Both the position numbers and the translations under genes were made by a program. A stretch of 18,198 bases of DNA, taken from positions 1-18,198 of the forward strand of contig CANBQX010000025.1 of NCBI GenBank assembly GCA_947371775.1. The letters are read 5' to 3'. The notes under the pieces were generated by a model, which saw only the letters and a list, made by a program, of their open reading frames with translations, did not search any database and was not told the DNA's origin. Of this stretch, positions 5,565-13,421 are shown one piece after another (positions within the stretch are counted from its first letter, which is position 1; each line of letters starts with the position of its first letter). This DNA is from Comamonadaceae bacterium (GTDB lineage Bacteria; Pseudomonadota; Gammaproteobacteria; Burkholderiales; Burkholderiaceae_C).

Positions 5565-6671
5565 ATGCGGATATTCACGATTGAAAAAGACGGCCTGAGC
5601 GAAACCAAGTCGCTACAAAGCCTGAACGACCAAGGGATGCCAGAGCAAGGCTTTGTCTGGATCTCCTGCGGCCGCAGTGCGCTGGAGTCCGATCTGGCTG
5701 CTCTGCAATCCACATTGCAAACGCTGTGCGGCGTGCAGCTGCTGGACTTGCACGTCAGCGACCTGCTCAATGCCCAGCTGCCTTCGCATTACGACTACAC
5801 CTCGGACTACGACATTTTGATTTTTCGCCGCTTGGCGGCTGCGCACGCTGGCGCAGGGCAGGAATTCAATGAGGGAGCGCACCCCGGCAAACGCAGCGGC
5901 TTGCCCATACTGCGCCACATCGATACCAGCCCGGTGGGCTTTGCGGTGATGGACCGCTTGCTACTCACGGTGCACCCCGACGACTGCGCGGTGCGCGAAG
6001 GGTATACGGCCAAGCTGGTGCAAAGTGCCAACTCCAAGTCCCACACCGCGGGCGCATTCATTCCCAACGACTCTGCGGATTTGATGCTGCGCATCGTCAA
6101 CCACATGGTGGACGGTTACTTGGCGCTGCGCCGAGATTTGACACGCCAGCTCGACCACTGGCAGGCCAAGTTGCTCAACCCCAAAACGCGATTCAACAAT
6201 TGGTCATCTTTGCTGGACGCGCGCTTGGCCCTGCACCAACTCGATGAAGTGTGCGAAGACCAACGCGCCAGCATTCAGGACTGGATTGAAGCGGTCAAAA
6301 CCTGGCCGGAGCCACAAACCGCCGCCGCCCAGCGCGATCGCGAGCTGCTGCAAGTGCGAAGCCGTGATGTGCTCGAGCACATCGAGCGCGTGGTGCGCCA
6401 CGTGCAGCGCTTGGAGCAAAACGCAGAGACCGCCGTGCAAATGCACTTCAATGCCCAGAGCAACCGCACCAACGACATCATGCGCACCCTGACGGTGCTC
6501 ACCGCCGTGTTTTTGCCGCTGAACCTGATGGCTGGCATTTTTGGCATGAACTTCGAGTTCATGCCGGTGCTGCACCTGGAGTACGGTTTTGAGGCCTGTA
6601 TGGCCTTGATGGTTCTGGTTGCAGCCGGGCTGATGTTTTATTTCTGGCGCAAGCATTACCTGGACCTGTAG
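5565..6671 (+). CDS. corA: CorA-family divalent cation transporter
   Basis: CorA-family proteins are homopentameric inner-membrane channels for Mg2+ (some for Co2+, Ni2+ or Zn2+). The 368-residue protein has a long soluble N-terminal domain (1 to about 300) with a helical, charged stretch at about 170-300. Two C-terminal membrane segments follow (about 308-326 and 342-361). The signature GMN lies between them at 327-329 in AGIFGMNFEFMP, as expected for the pore mouth. The C-terminus WRKHYLDL is basic. The ion cannot be decided from sequence: the GMN family includes CorA and ZntB. GAAAGACG upstream of the ATG is a reasonable ribosome binding site. It follows hemB by 43 bases on the same strand, so co-transcription is likely. 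Confidence 0.9.
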   Translation: MRIFTIEKDGLSETKSLQSLNDQGMPEQGFVWISCGRSALESDLAALQSTLQTLCGVQLLDLHVSDLLNAQLPSHYDYTSDYDILIFRRLAAAHAGAGQEFNEGAHPGKRSGLPILRHIDTSPVGFAVMDRLLLTVHPDDCAVREGYTAKLVQSANSKSHTAGAFIPNDSADLMLRIVNHMVDGYLALRRDLTRQLDHWQAKLLNPKTRFNNWSSLLDARLALHQLDEVCEDQRASIQDWIEAVKTWPEPQTAAAQRDRELLQVRSRDVLEHIERVVRHVQRLEQNAETAVQMHFNAQSNRTNDIMRTLTVLTAVFLPLNLMAGIFGMNFEFMPVLHLEYGFEACMALMVLVAAGLMFYFWRKHYLDL

Positions 6672-6678
6672 GTGCACT

Positions 6679-6694
6679 GCGGGTGCGCACCCGC
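6679..6694. repeat. 16-base perfect palindrome between corA and marC
   Basis: GCGGGTGCGCACCCGC is its own reverse complement and can fold as a 6-bp stem with a 4-base loop, 8 bases after the corA stop codon. No T-run follows, so it is not a standard intrinsic terminator. It may be a weak transcript end or an RNA-stabilising hairpin. Confidence 0.6.
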
Positions 6695-6741
6695 TAAGGT
6701 ACGATGCGCGCCCAGGGCTTTGGGCCCACTTTGGACACTCC

Positions 6742-7377
6742 ATGGAACTCAAACCGCTGGTAACCCTGCTGGCCATCGTCAACCCGCTGGCCATCGTGCC
6801 GTTTTTTATCCACTACACCCAGAATTTTTCGCCTGCGCAGCGGCGCAGCACGATTCAGGTGTCCTCGTTCAGCGCCTTTGTGGTGATTGCCGTCAGCGCA
6901 CTGGCAGGGCTGCAGATATTGGAGTTTTTTGGTATTTCTCTGGCCAGTTTCCAGGTGGGTGGGGGCATGCTGCTGCTCACCAGTGCGCTCAACATGCTCA
7001 ACGCACAACCGGCCGAAGCCAAGCCCAGCTCCCATGAGTTGCAGGACGGCGCCGAAAAGGCGGCCATGGGCGCCAGCATCGCGGTGGTGCCGCTGACCAT
7101 CCCCCTGCTCACGGGCCCGGCCACCATGTCCACTGTGGTGATTTATGCCGACAAGGCCAAGACCTTACTCCAAATGAGCACTCTGGTCGGATATGGCGTG
7201 GTCGTGGCGCTGGCCACTGCACTGTGTTTTTCGCTGGCGCAACCAATTGCCCGCGTGTTGGGCAAAACCGGCATCAACGTGATGACGCGTTTGATGGGCC
7301 TGATCCTGGCCGCATTGGCCGTCGAAGTGATGTCCGACGGCCTGACCAAACTCTTTCCCGCGCTGGGCCACGGATGA
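6742..7377 (+). CDS. MarC-family integral membrane protein
   Basis: The 211-residue protein has about six hydrophobic segments (roughly 3-24, 42-61, 68-87, 111-131, 146-168 and 180-200). It carries the family's two repeated helix-breaking motifs: AIVNPLAIVPFF early (11-22) and VVPLTIPLLTGPAT in the second half (115-128). MarC proteins were once linked to multiple antibiotic resistance in E. coli, but this link is not supported and their substrate is unknown; databases call them NAAT transporters or UPF0056. The start MELKPLVTLL matches the family. It lies 70 bases after corA and 25 bases before the crotonase gene. Confidence 0.9.
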   Translation: MELKPLVTLLAIVNPLAIVPFFIHYTQNFSPAQRRSTIQVSSFSAFVVIAVSALAGLQILEFFGISLASFQVGGGMLLLTSALNMLNAQPAEAKPSSHELQDGAEKAAMGASIAVVPLTIPLLTGPATMSTVVIYADKAKTLLQMSTLVGYGVVVALATALCFSLAQPIARVLGKTGINVMTRLMGLILAALAVEVMSDGLTKLFPALGHG

Positions 7378-7402
7378 GCCCGCCTTTTCATGAAAGCCCA
7401 CC

Positions 7403-8197
7403 ATGACGGATGCCACCACCCCCTACGTCTGCAGCCCTGACCTGACCGTGGAATTGCGAGGCCCGGTGCTGTGGCTCACCATCACTCGGGAAGAACGGCG
7501 CAACGCCATGAGCCATGGCGTGCTGGCCGGCATGGCCCAGGCGATTTCCCAAGCGCAGGCTGACCGCAGCGTGCGCGCCATTGTGGTCACCGGCGCAGGC
7601 AGCAAGGCCTTTTGCGCCGGAGCGGATTTGCAAAACGCCCAGGCCTTTACCACCGACTATTCCGAGCCCCATGGTCACCTGGCGCAGCTCTTGCGCGTGG
7701 CCAAAGCCAGTTATGTACCGTTGATTGCGCGCGTCAACGGCGCCTGCATGGCCGGTGGCATGGGTTTGCTGTCCATGTGCGACCTGGCCGTGGCCAGCAG
7801 CCACGCCGTGTTTGGACTGCCCGAAGTCAAGGTCGGTGTGTTTCCAGCGCAGGTGCTCAGCGTGCTGCAGCACCTGATTCCACGGCGCACGCTGGTGGAA
7901 ATGTGCATCACCGGCGAGCCCATCAGCAGCGCACAAGCCTTGGGCTATGGATTGGTGAACTACGTGGACGAGGACGTGGACGCCAAGCTGGACTGGCTGC
8001 TCTCGCGCATGCTGGACAAATCCCCGGCCGCCGTGCGACGGGGCCTGTACACCATGAAAAAGGTGGAGGCCATGGCGTTTGAGGAGTCGATGGCGTTTAC
8101 GGAGAGTCAAATTGCCCTGTTCACTTTGACCGACGATGCGCGCGAGGGCCAAAAGGCCTTTCAAGAAAAACGCAAACCCGTGTGGGCCGGAAAATAA
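7403..8197 (+). CDS. Enoyl-CoA hydratase/isomerase (crotonase) family protein
   Basis: The 264-residue protein has the crotonase fold, acting on acyl-CoA thioesters in the cytoplasm. The oxyanion-hole residues are in FCAGADL (70-76) and AGGMGL (117-122); the CoA/active-site segment FGLPEVKVGVFPA (137-149) keeps Glu141, equivalent to Glu164 of rat enoyl-CoA hydratase. The other catalytic glutamate (Glu144 in rat) is replaced by Gly121, as in the LiuC/methylglutaconyl-CoA-hydratase group and several isomerases. A plain 2-enoyl-CoA hydratase is therefore less likely. The start at 7403 has GAAAG upstream. It ends 5 bases before the GMC oxidoreductase, so the two are co-transcribed and may act on related substrates, but no pathway can be named. 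Confidence 0.9.
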   Translation: MTDATTPYVCSPDLTVELRGPVLWLTITREERRNAMSHGVLAGMAQAISQAQADRSVRAIVVTGAGSKAFCAGADLQNAQAFTTDYSEPHGHLAQLLRVAKASYVPLIARVNGACMAGGMGLLSMCDLAVASSHAVFGLPEVKVGVFPAQVLSVLQHLIPRRTLVEMCITGEPISSAQALGYGLVNYVDEDVDAKLDWLLSRMLDKSPAAVRRGLYTMKKVEAMAFEESMAFTESQIALFTLTDDAREGQKAFQEKRKPVWAGK

Positions 8198-8202
8198 ACG
8201 CC

Positions 8203-9912
8203 ATGAGTGACACCACCTTTGACTACATCATCGTTGGCGCCGGTACCGCAGGCTGCCTGCTGGCGAACCGGCTGAGTGCCGATGCCAGCAAGCGCGTTCT
8301 GCTGATTGAGGCCGGGCGGCGTGATGACTACCACTGGATTCATATTCCGGTGGGCTACCTGTATTGCATTGGCAATCCGCGCACCGACTGGATGTACAAG
8401 ACCGAAGCCGAAGCCGGCCTCAACGGCCGCAGCCTGATTTACCCGCGCGGCAAAACACTGGGCGGCTGCAGCAGCATCAACGGCATGATTTACATGCGCG
8501 GCCAGGCGCGCGACTACGACGGCTGGGCGCAGCTGCTGGGTGACGAGAGCTGGAGCTGGAACAACAACCTGCCCTATTTCAAGATGCACGAGGACCACCA
8601 CAAGGGTGCCAGCGCATTGCACGGGGCCCACGGCAGCGAAGCAGGCCTTCTTCAAACTACCAACTCCCCCTACCACGAGGTGCTGCGCCACCGCAAAGCG
8701 GGTGGCGAATGGCGCGTGGACAAGCAGCGGCTGCGCTGGGACGTGCTGGAAGCCTTTGCCCGCGCCGCCCAGCAAGCGGGCATTCCCGCCACCGACGACT
8801 TCAACACCGGCGACAACGAAGGTGTGGGCTACTTCGAGGTCAACCAAAAAAAGGGCTGGCGCTGGAACACAGCCAAAGCCTTTTTGCGCCCGACCTGCTA
8901 CGGGCGGCCCAACTTTGAGATGTGGACCAGCGCACAAGCCTCCAAGCTCGTGCTGCAAGGCGGCACCGACGGCGAGCCTCTGCGCTGCACCGGTGTCCAG
9001 GTCTGGAACGGGCACGAGATGGTGACCGCAAGCGCGCGGCGCGAAGTGATTTTGAGCGCCGGGGCCGTGGCATCGCCCCAGCTGCTGCAGCTCTCGGGCC
9101 TGGGGCCTGCGCAAGTACTGCAAAGCCACGGTGTGGCCGTCGTCAAGGACATGGCCGGCGTGGGCGCCAACTTGCAAGACCATTTGCAAATTCGCGCGGT
9201 GTTCAAGGTCAAGAACACCACCACGCTCAACCGCCTGGCCAGCAGCCTGTGGGGCAAAGCGCGTATCGGCATGGAATACGCTTTCAAACGCAGTGGCCCC
9301 ATGAGCATGGCACCCAGCCAGTTGGGCGCCTTCACCCGCAGCGACCCGGCCCAGCCTTACCCCAATCTGGAATACCACGTGCAACCACTGAGCCTGGACG
9401 CGTTTGGATCGCCCTTGCACACCTTCGACGCCATCACCGCCAGCGTCTGCAACCTCAACCCCACGAGCCGGGGCACCGTGCACATTCAATCGCCGAATTT
9501 TCAAGACGCGCCCGCAATCGCCCCCAACTACCTGAGCACCGAGAGCGACCGCAAAATCGCGGCCGATTCGCTGCGGGTGACACGGCGCATCGTGTCGCAA
9601 AGTGCGCTGGCACCCTACATGCCGCAGGAATACAAGCCCGGCGTCGAATTTCAAACCGACGAAGAACTGGCCAAGCTGGCCGGCGATATTGCCAGCACCA
9701 TCTTTCACCCCGTGGGCACCACGGCGATGGGCAAGGCCAGCGACCCCCTGGCCGTGGTCGATGCGCGCCTGCGCGTCCACGGTGTGGCAGGACTGCGGGT
9801 TGTGGATGCGGGCGTCATGCCGCGCATCACCAGTGGCAACACCAATTCGCCCACACTGATGATTGCGGAGAAAGCCGCGCAGTGGATTGCCGAAGATGCC
9901 GCCGCCGCGTAA
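8203..9912 (+). CDS. GMC-family FAD-dependent oxidoreductase (choline/alcohol dehydrogenase-like)
   Basis: GMC enzymes oxidise alcohols using FAD. The 569-residue protein opens with the dinucleotide-binding motif IIVGAGTAGCLLANRL (9-24) and the FAD-contact Glu in LLIEAG. It has GMC signature 1 (GKTLGGCSSINGMIYMRG, 83-100) and signature 2 (GAVASPQLLQLSGLGP, 287-302). The C-terminal active site has FHPVGTTAMG with His502 and SGNTNSPTLMIAEKA with Asn546/Asn548. The frame is open to a GTG at 8182, but that overlaps the crotonase gene; ATG at 8203 gives the standard N-terminus. Compared with relatives I recall, residues about 143-167 look like an insertion between HGA and GGEWRV. The substrate is unknown. 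A strong terminator lies 180 bases downstream. Confidence 0.94.
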   Translation: MSDTTFDYIIVGAGTAGCLLANRLSADASKRVLLIEAGRRDDYHWIHIPVGYLYCIGNPRTDWMYKTEAEAGLNGRSLIYPRGKTLGGCSSINGMIYMRGQARDYDGWAQLLGDESWSWNNNLPYFKMHEDHHKGASALHGAHGSEAGLLQTTNSPYHEVLRHRKAGGEWRVDKQRLRWDVLEAFARAAQQAGIPATDDFNTGDNEGVGYFEVNQKKGWRWNTAKAFLRPTCYGRPNFEMWTSAQASKLVLQGGTDGEPLRCTGVQVWNGHEMVTASARREVILSAGAVASPQLLQLSGLGPAQVLQSHGVAVVKDMAGVGANLQDHLQIRAVFKVKNTTTLNRLASSLWGKARIGMEYAFKRSGPMSMAPSQLGAFTRSDPAQPYPNLEYHVQPLSLDAFGSPLHTFDAITASVCNLNPTSRGTVHIQSPNFQDAPAIAPNYLSTESDRKIAADSLRVTRRIVSQSALAPYMPQEYKPGVEFQTDEELAKLAGDIASTIFHPVGTTAMGKASDPLAVVDARLRVHGVAGLRVVDAGVMPRITSGNTNSPTLMIAEKAAQWIAEDAAAA

Positions 9913-10092
9913 GCGTGCATACAGGTGCGAGCAGGGTAAGCACTGATGTAAGGCCCGCCGTTTTCACCTACATTTACAGCGCTGTCCCTAGGACGTGCAA
10001 CTGCGAAAAGTGAAGGCCCCGCCTAGCGCGAAGTCGACGCCGAGGAGACAAAAGCATTGCCCCGCAATGACTCACACCTTTAGAAAAAGGGT
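9913..10092. other. Non-coding stretch between GMC gene and terminator; possible leader of the TauE/SafE gene
   Basis: No plausible protein is encoded here. It contains an inverted repeat TGTAA/TTACA (9947-9951 and 9974-9978), a perfect palindrome ACAGCGCTGT (9976-9985), a GTCC/GGAC dyad (9984-9994), a Shine-Dalgarno-like GAGGAGA near 10042, and a small CATTGC/GCAATG hairpin near 10054-10068. A weak -10-like TACATT (9969-9974) has no good -35. It may be a 3' untranslated region, a small RNA gene, or the leader of the next gene; see the findings. Confidence 0.4.
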
Positions 10093-10122
10093 AAAAAGCA
10101 CTGGCGATCCCAGTGCTTTTTT
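10093..10122 (+). terminator. Strong intrinsic terminator (bidirectional) upstream of the TauE/SafE gene
   Basis: AAAAAGCACTGG (10093-10104), loop CGATC, CCAGTGCTTTTT (10110-10121) form a perfect 12-bp stem followed by further T residues (T at 10122, then ATTT). The reverse complement also ends in a T-run, so it could work on both strands. It closes the hemB-to-GMC gene run, but lies only 24 bases before the next start codon. Confidence 0.92.
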
Positions 10123-10146
10123 ATTTCTCCACCACCATCCCACGCC

Positions 10147-10905
10147 ATGGACCTTTTCATCATCACGCTGGCCTCGCTACTGGCCGGTTTTGTCGACTCG
10201 ATTGTCGGCGGCGGCGGTCTGGTCCTCACACCCGCCTTGTTTGCCACCTACCCTGGTGCGGCACCCGCCACGCTGTTCGGCACCAACAAAGGGGCCTCGG
10301 TATGGGGCACTGCCTTGGCCACTTGGCGCTACAGCCGCCAAGTGCGTTTGCCGTGGGCGTCACTGGCACCCGCTGCGGTGGCGGCGCTGCTCGCATCCCT
10401 CGCGGGCGCGTGGCTGGTCACGCAACTCAGCCCCGAATACCTGCGCAAGGCGCTGCCCGTGGTGTTGGTGGCTTTGCTGATTTACACCTTGGCCAAAAAA
10501 GAGCTCGGCCACAGCCACGCACCCCGATTTGCGGGGCGGACGCAAACCGCAGTGTTGTGCGCGATTGGCACGGCCATTGGCTTTTATGACGGATTTTTTG
10601 GCCCCGGCACCGGCAGCTTTTTTGTCTTCTTGCTGGTGCGCGTAGCGGGCTTTGACTTTTTGCATGCCTCGGCCAGTGCCAAGCTGCTCAACACCGCCAG
10701 CAATCTGGCCGCGCTCAGCCTGTTTGCCCTGACCGGCCACGTGTGGTGGCACCTGGTGCTGGCCATGGCACTGGCCAATATGGCGGGCAGCATGGCGGGA
10801 ACGCACCTTGCGCTCAAGCACGGCACCGGCTTTGTACGCATCGGTTTTTTGGTGGTGGTCAGCGCACTCATCCTCAAGACCGGCTGGGACGCGTTTTTGC
10901 GCTGA
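10147..10905 (+). CDS. TauE/SafE-family (TSUP) membrane transporter, putative anion/sulfite exporter
   Basis: The 252-residue integral membrane protein belongs to the 4-toluene sulfonate uptake permease (TSUP) family, which includes proposed exporters of sulfite, sulfoacetate and related organosulfur anions. The two family repeats are visible: AGFVDSIVGGGGLVLTPAL (13-31) with GTNKGAS (45-51) in the first half, and IGFYDGFFGPGTGSFFVF (144-161) with SAKLLNTASNLAAL (177-190) in the second. About eight hydrophobic helices fit the usual topology. The substrate cannot be told. The start ATG at 10147 lies 24 bases after a strong terminator, leaving no room for an ordinary promoter. The gene converges on mrdA with a 15-base gap. 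Confidence 0.92.
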   Translation: MDLFIITLASLLAGFVDSIVGGGGLVLTPALFATYPGAAPATLFGTNKGASVWGTALATWRYSRQVRLPWASLAPAAVAALLASLAGAWLVTQLSPEYLRKALPVVLVALLIYTLAKKELGHSHAPRFAGRTQTAVLCAIGTAIGFYDGFFGPGTGSFFVFLLVRVAGFDFLHASASAKLLNTASNLAALSLFALTGHVWWHLVLAMALANMAGSMAGTHLALKHGTGFVRIGFLVVVSALILKTGWDAFLR

Positions 10906-10920
10906 GGCTGCGTTTCGCCC

Positions 10921-12876
10921 TTAGGGCTTGGCCAACTCCGGCGGGGGCCAGGGCATGTCAGACACTTTGCGCGGCGTGCCAATGGGTGCAGCGGCAAGAC
11001 CCTTGCTGACCGCGGCCAGATCGTCGGCGCTGGGGTATTGGTGCAGCAGCCAGTAGTCAAAGACACGCCGGGCAATGGGCGCAGCCGAGGCGGCGCCAAA
11101 TCCCGCGTTTTCCACAATCACGGCCAGCGCCACCTGCGGGTCTTGCGCCGGAGCAAATGCCACATACAGCGAGTGGTCGCGCTGGCGCTCTTCCATGCGC
11201 GCGGCGTTGTATTTTTCGTTTTTTCCCAAACTGACCGCCTGGGCGGTGCCGGTCTTGCCACCGCTCAAATAGGGTGCCCCGGCAAACACCCGGGCCGAGG
11301 TGCCCTCTTGCGTCACGCCCACCATGGCTTGCACGATCACCGCGATGTTGTCCGGCTTGAGTTTCAAATCCTGGCCGGGCTCGGTACTCAGTACGGTGCT
11401 GGCATGGCTGCTGGCGTCGCGGGTCGAGGTCACCAGGCGCGGGCGGTGCTTGACACCCTGGTTGGCCAGCGCGGCGGTGGCCTGGGCCAATTGCAGCATG
11501 GTGAAGCTGTTGTAGCCTTGGCCGATGCCCAGTGAAATCGTCTCACCGGCGTACCATTTTTTTTGCTCGGGGCGCTTGTAGTAATTGCGCTTCCACTCCT
11601 GGTTGGGCAAGACGCCGCGCACTTCGCCCAGCACATCAATGCCGGTGATCTGGCCAAACCCCAGTGGCGCCATGAAGTCGTGCATGGTTTCCACACCGAG
11701 CTCGTTGGCCAAGGAATAGAAGTACGCGTTGCTCGACTCCACAATGGCGCGACGCATGTCCATGATGCCACCGCGCTCATTTTCCGGACTGCCAAAGCGG
11801 TGCCCACCAAACATGTAAAAGCCGGGGTCGTTGATCAGCGTCGTGGCATTGCGCGTTCCGGTCTCTAAGGCGGCCAATGCCAGAAAGGGCTTGTAGGTGG
11901 AGCCCGGCGGATAGGTGCCTCGCAAGGCCCGGTTCAGAAGCGGCCGGTCCGGCGACTCATTGAGCATTTGCCAGTTGTCCTGGTCAATGCCTTCCACAAA
12001 CAAGTTGGAGTCAAACGTGGGCTTGCTGACAAAGGCCAGCACTTCACCGGTTTTCGGATCCAGCGCAACGAGCGCACCGCGGCGCTCGCCAAACATTTGC
12101 TCCACCAGGTACTGCAGCTTGATGTCGATGGACAAGGCCACTGTGTCGCCCGGTGTGGCAGGGCTGCTGGAGAGGCGGCGCACCGCGCGCCCGCCCGCCG
12201 AGGTCTCAATATGTTCAACGCCGGTGGTGCCATGGAGCTGGCGCTCAAAGCTTTGCTCAATGCCGAGCTTGCCAATGTATTCGGTGCCCCGGTAATTGCC
12301 TTGGTCGTCGTCGTTGCTGATGGCCTCTTTTTCGCTGGCATTGATGCGGCCAATGTAGCCAATCACATGGCTGGCCAGTTCGCCATAGGGGTAGTTGCGA
12401 AACAGCCGCGCCTTGATCTCCACCCCGGGAAAGCGAAACCGTTGCGCGGCAAAGCGCGCCACTTCGGCGTCGGTCAACCGGCTGCGAATCGGCACGGACT
12501 CGAAGCTCTTGGACTCGTCCATCAGCTTTTTGAAACGCCTGCGGTCGCGTGGGGCAATGTCGACGACTGCTGCCAAGCCTTCGATGGTGGCGTCCAAATC
12601 GGCGACTTTGGAAGGCGTGATCTCCAGCGTATAGGCCGAATAGTTGCTCGCCAGCACGATGCCGTTGCGGTCCTCAATCAAGCCCCGGTTGGGCACGATG
12701 GGCACGATGGCGGTGCGGTTGCTCTCGGCCTGGGCGCGCAAGTCCTCGTGCCGCCAGACCTGCAGGTAGACCAATCGGCTCAGCAGCAGGAAAAAGCAAA
12801 CCCCCACCAGCAGGGTAAAGACAAAAATTCGGGTGCGAAACCGGGCCAGGTCGCCCTCTACATTGCGCAGTTCCAT
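10921..12876 (-). CDS. mrdA: Penicillin-binding protein 2 (elongasome transpeptidase)
   Basis: PBP2 is the transpeptidase that cross-links peptidoglycan during lateral wall growth, together with RodA and MreBCD. The 651-residue protein has one N-terminal membrane anchor (about 17-36) and a dimerisation/pedestal domain (about 45-230) with RNYPYGELASHVIGYIG (160-176). The transpeptidase domain has SxxK as GSTYKP (active Ser326, Lys329), SxN as SSN (381-383) and KTG (541-543) in GGKTGTAQA. It starts 14 bases after mreD. The usual partner gene rodA does not follow: the neighbour is the convergent TauE/SafE gene, so rodA must be elsewhere or absent. Confidence 0.96.
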   Translation of the reverse strand: MELRNVEGDLARFRTRIFVFTLLVGVCFFLLLSRLVYLQVWRHEDLRAQAESNRTAIVPIVPNRGLIEDRNGIVLASNYSAYTLEITPSKVADLDATIEGLAAVVDIAPRDRRRFKKLMDESKSFESVPIRSRLTDAEVARFAAQRFRFPGVEIKARLFRNYPYGELASHVIGYIGRINASEKEAISNDDDQGNYRGTEYIGKLGIEQSFERQLHGTTGVEHIETSAGGRAVRRLSSSPATPGDTVALSIDIKLQYLVEQMFGERRGALVALDPKTGEVLAFVSKPTFDSNLFVEGIDQDNWQMLNESPDRPLLNRALRGTYPPGSTYKPFLALAALETGTRNATTLINDPGFYMFGGHRFGSPENERGGIMDMRRAIVESSNAYFYSLANELGVETMHDFMAPLGFGQITGIDVLGEVRGVLPNQEWKRNYYKRPEQKKWYAGETISLGIGQGYNSFTMLQLAQATAALANQGVKHRPRLVTSTRDASSHASTVLSTEPGQDLKLKPDNIAVIVQAMVGVTQEGTSARVFAGAPYLSGGKTGTAQAVSLGKNEKYNAARMEERQRDHSLYVAFAPAQDPQVALAVIVENAGFGAASAAPIARRVFDYWLLHQYPSADDLAAVSKGLAAAPIGTPRKVSDMPWPPPELAKP

Positions 12877-12890
12877 GGTGCCGGGTACTG

Positions 12891-13421
12891 CTAGAGCGGA
12901 CGGTTTTCGTCCGGATCAGGCGCACGGCGCTGCGGGGCCAGCAACACCACGCTGACCAGCGGCCACAACAGGGCCTCTGCCACGGGTGCCAACAGCGCCC
13001 ACCAGCCGGGCAAACCACCGCCCACCAGCACGCTGAGCAGCGCCTCTAAGGCATGCGCCAACACAAACAGTGGAAACACCTGCAGCGCCTGGTCCGTCAC
13101 GCTGAACCAGCGCAGTCGCCGGTGCACGGTAATGGCCAGGTAGCTCAGCACGGTGTAGGTCAGGGCGTGCTGCCCGAGCAAACCGCCCTGGTAGACATCC
13201 ACCAGCAGACCGGCGACGAAGGCTGTGGCCATGCCGACGCGGCGCGTCTGGTGCACGGTCCAAAACACCAATACGATCGAGAGCAAGTCCGGCGCCCATG
13301 CCGCGCGCCCCCAGAGCAGCATATTGGCCACCATGTGCAGCAGCAGAGAACCGATCAACGACGCCCAGACAAAGCTCGGGTTGACGGGCATCAACAGCCG
13401 CTGGCCGGGGCGCATGATCAT
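12891..13421 (-). CDS. mreD: Rod shape-determining protein MreD
   Basis: MreD is a small integral membrane protein of the elongasome that interacts with MreC. The 176-residue protein has about five hydrophobic helices and the family's FVAGLLVDVYQGGLLGQHALTY-type region (residues about 68-89, with the conserved GLLxDxxxGxxxG pattern). It overlaps the end of mreC by four bases (ATGA), the usual sign of translational coupling, which supports Met1 at 13421 although Met3 is also possible. The length and place in the mre operon fit. Confidence 0.93.
   Translation of the reverse strand: MIMRPGQRLLMPVNPSFVWASLIGSLLLHMVANMLLWGRAAWAPDLLSIVLVFWTVHQTRRVGMATAFVAGLLVDVYQGGLLGQHALTYTVLSYLAITVHRRLRWFSVTDQALQVFPLFVLAHALEALLSVLVGGGLPGWWALLAPVAEALLWPLVSVVLLAPQRRAPDPDENRPL

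Noticed and set aside
6679..6694. Palindrome after corA as an intrinsic terminator
   Set aside because: No T-run follows on either strand; kept only as a repeat.
8161..9780. Long open frame (539 codons) on the minus strand opposite the GMC gene
   Set aside because: It is an antisense shadow of a GC-rich gene. The translation is rich in His, Ala, Gly and Val without any recognisable motif, while the plus strand encodes a complete GMC enzyme.
10000..10075. Cobalamin riboswitch, suggested by CCCCGC and GAGGAGAC segments
   Set aside because: The segments are in the wrong order and spacing, and the GCCACTG and GGGAA...GGTG elements are missing. GAGGAGACAAA is also a common ribosome-binding context in this group.
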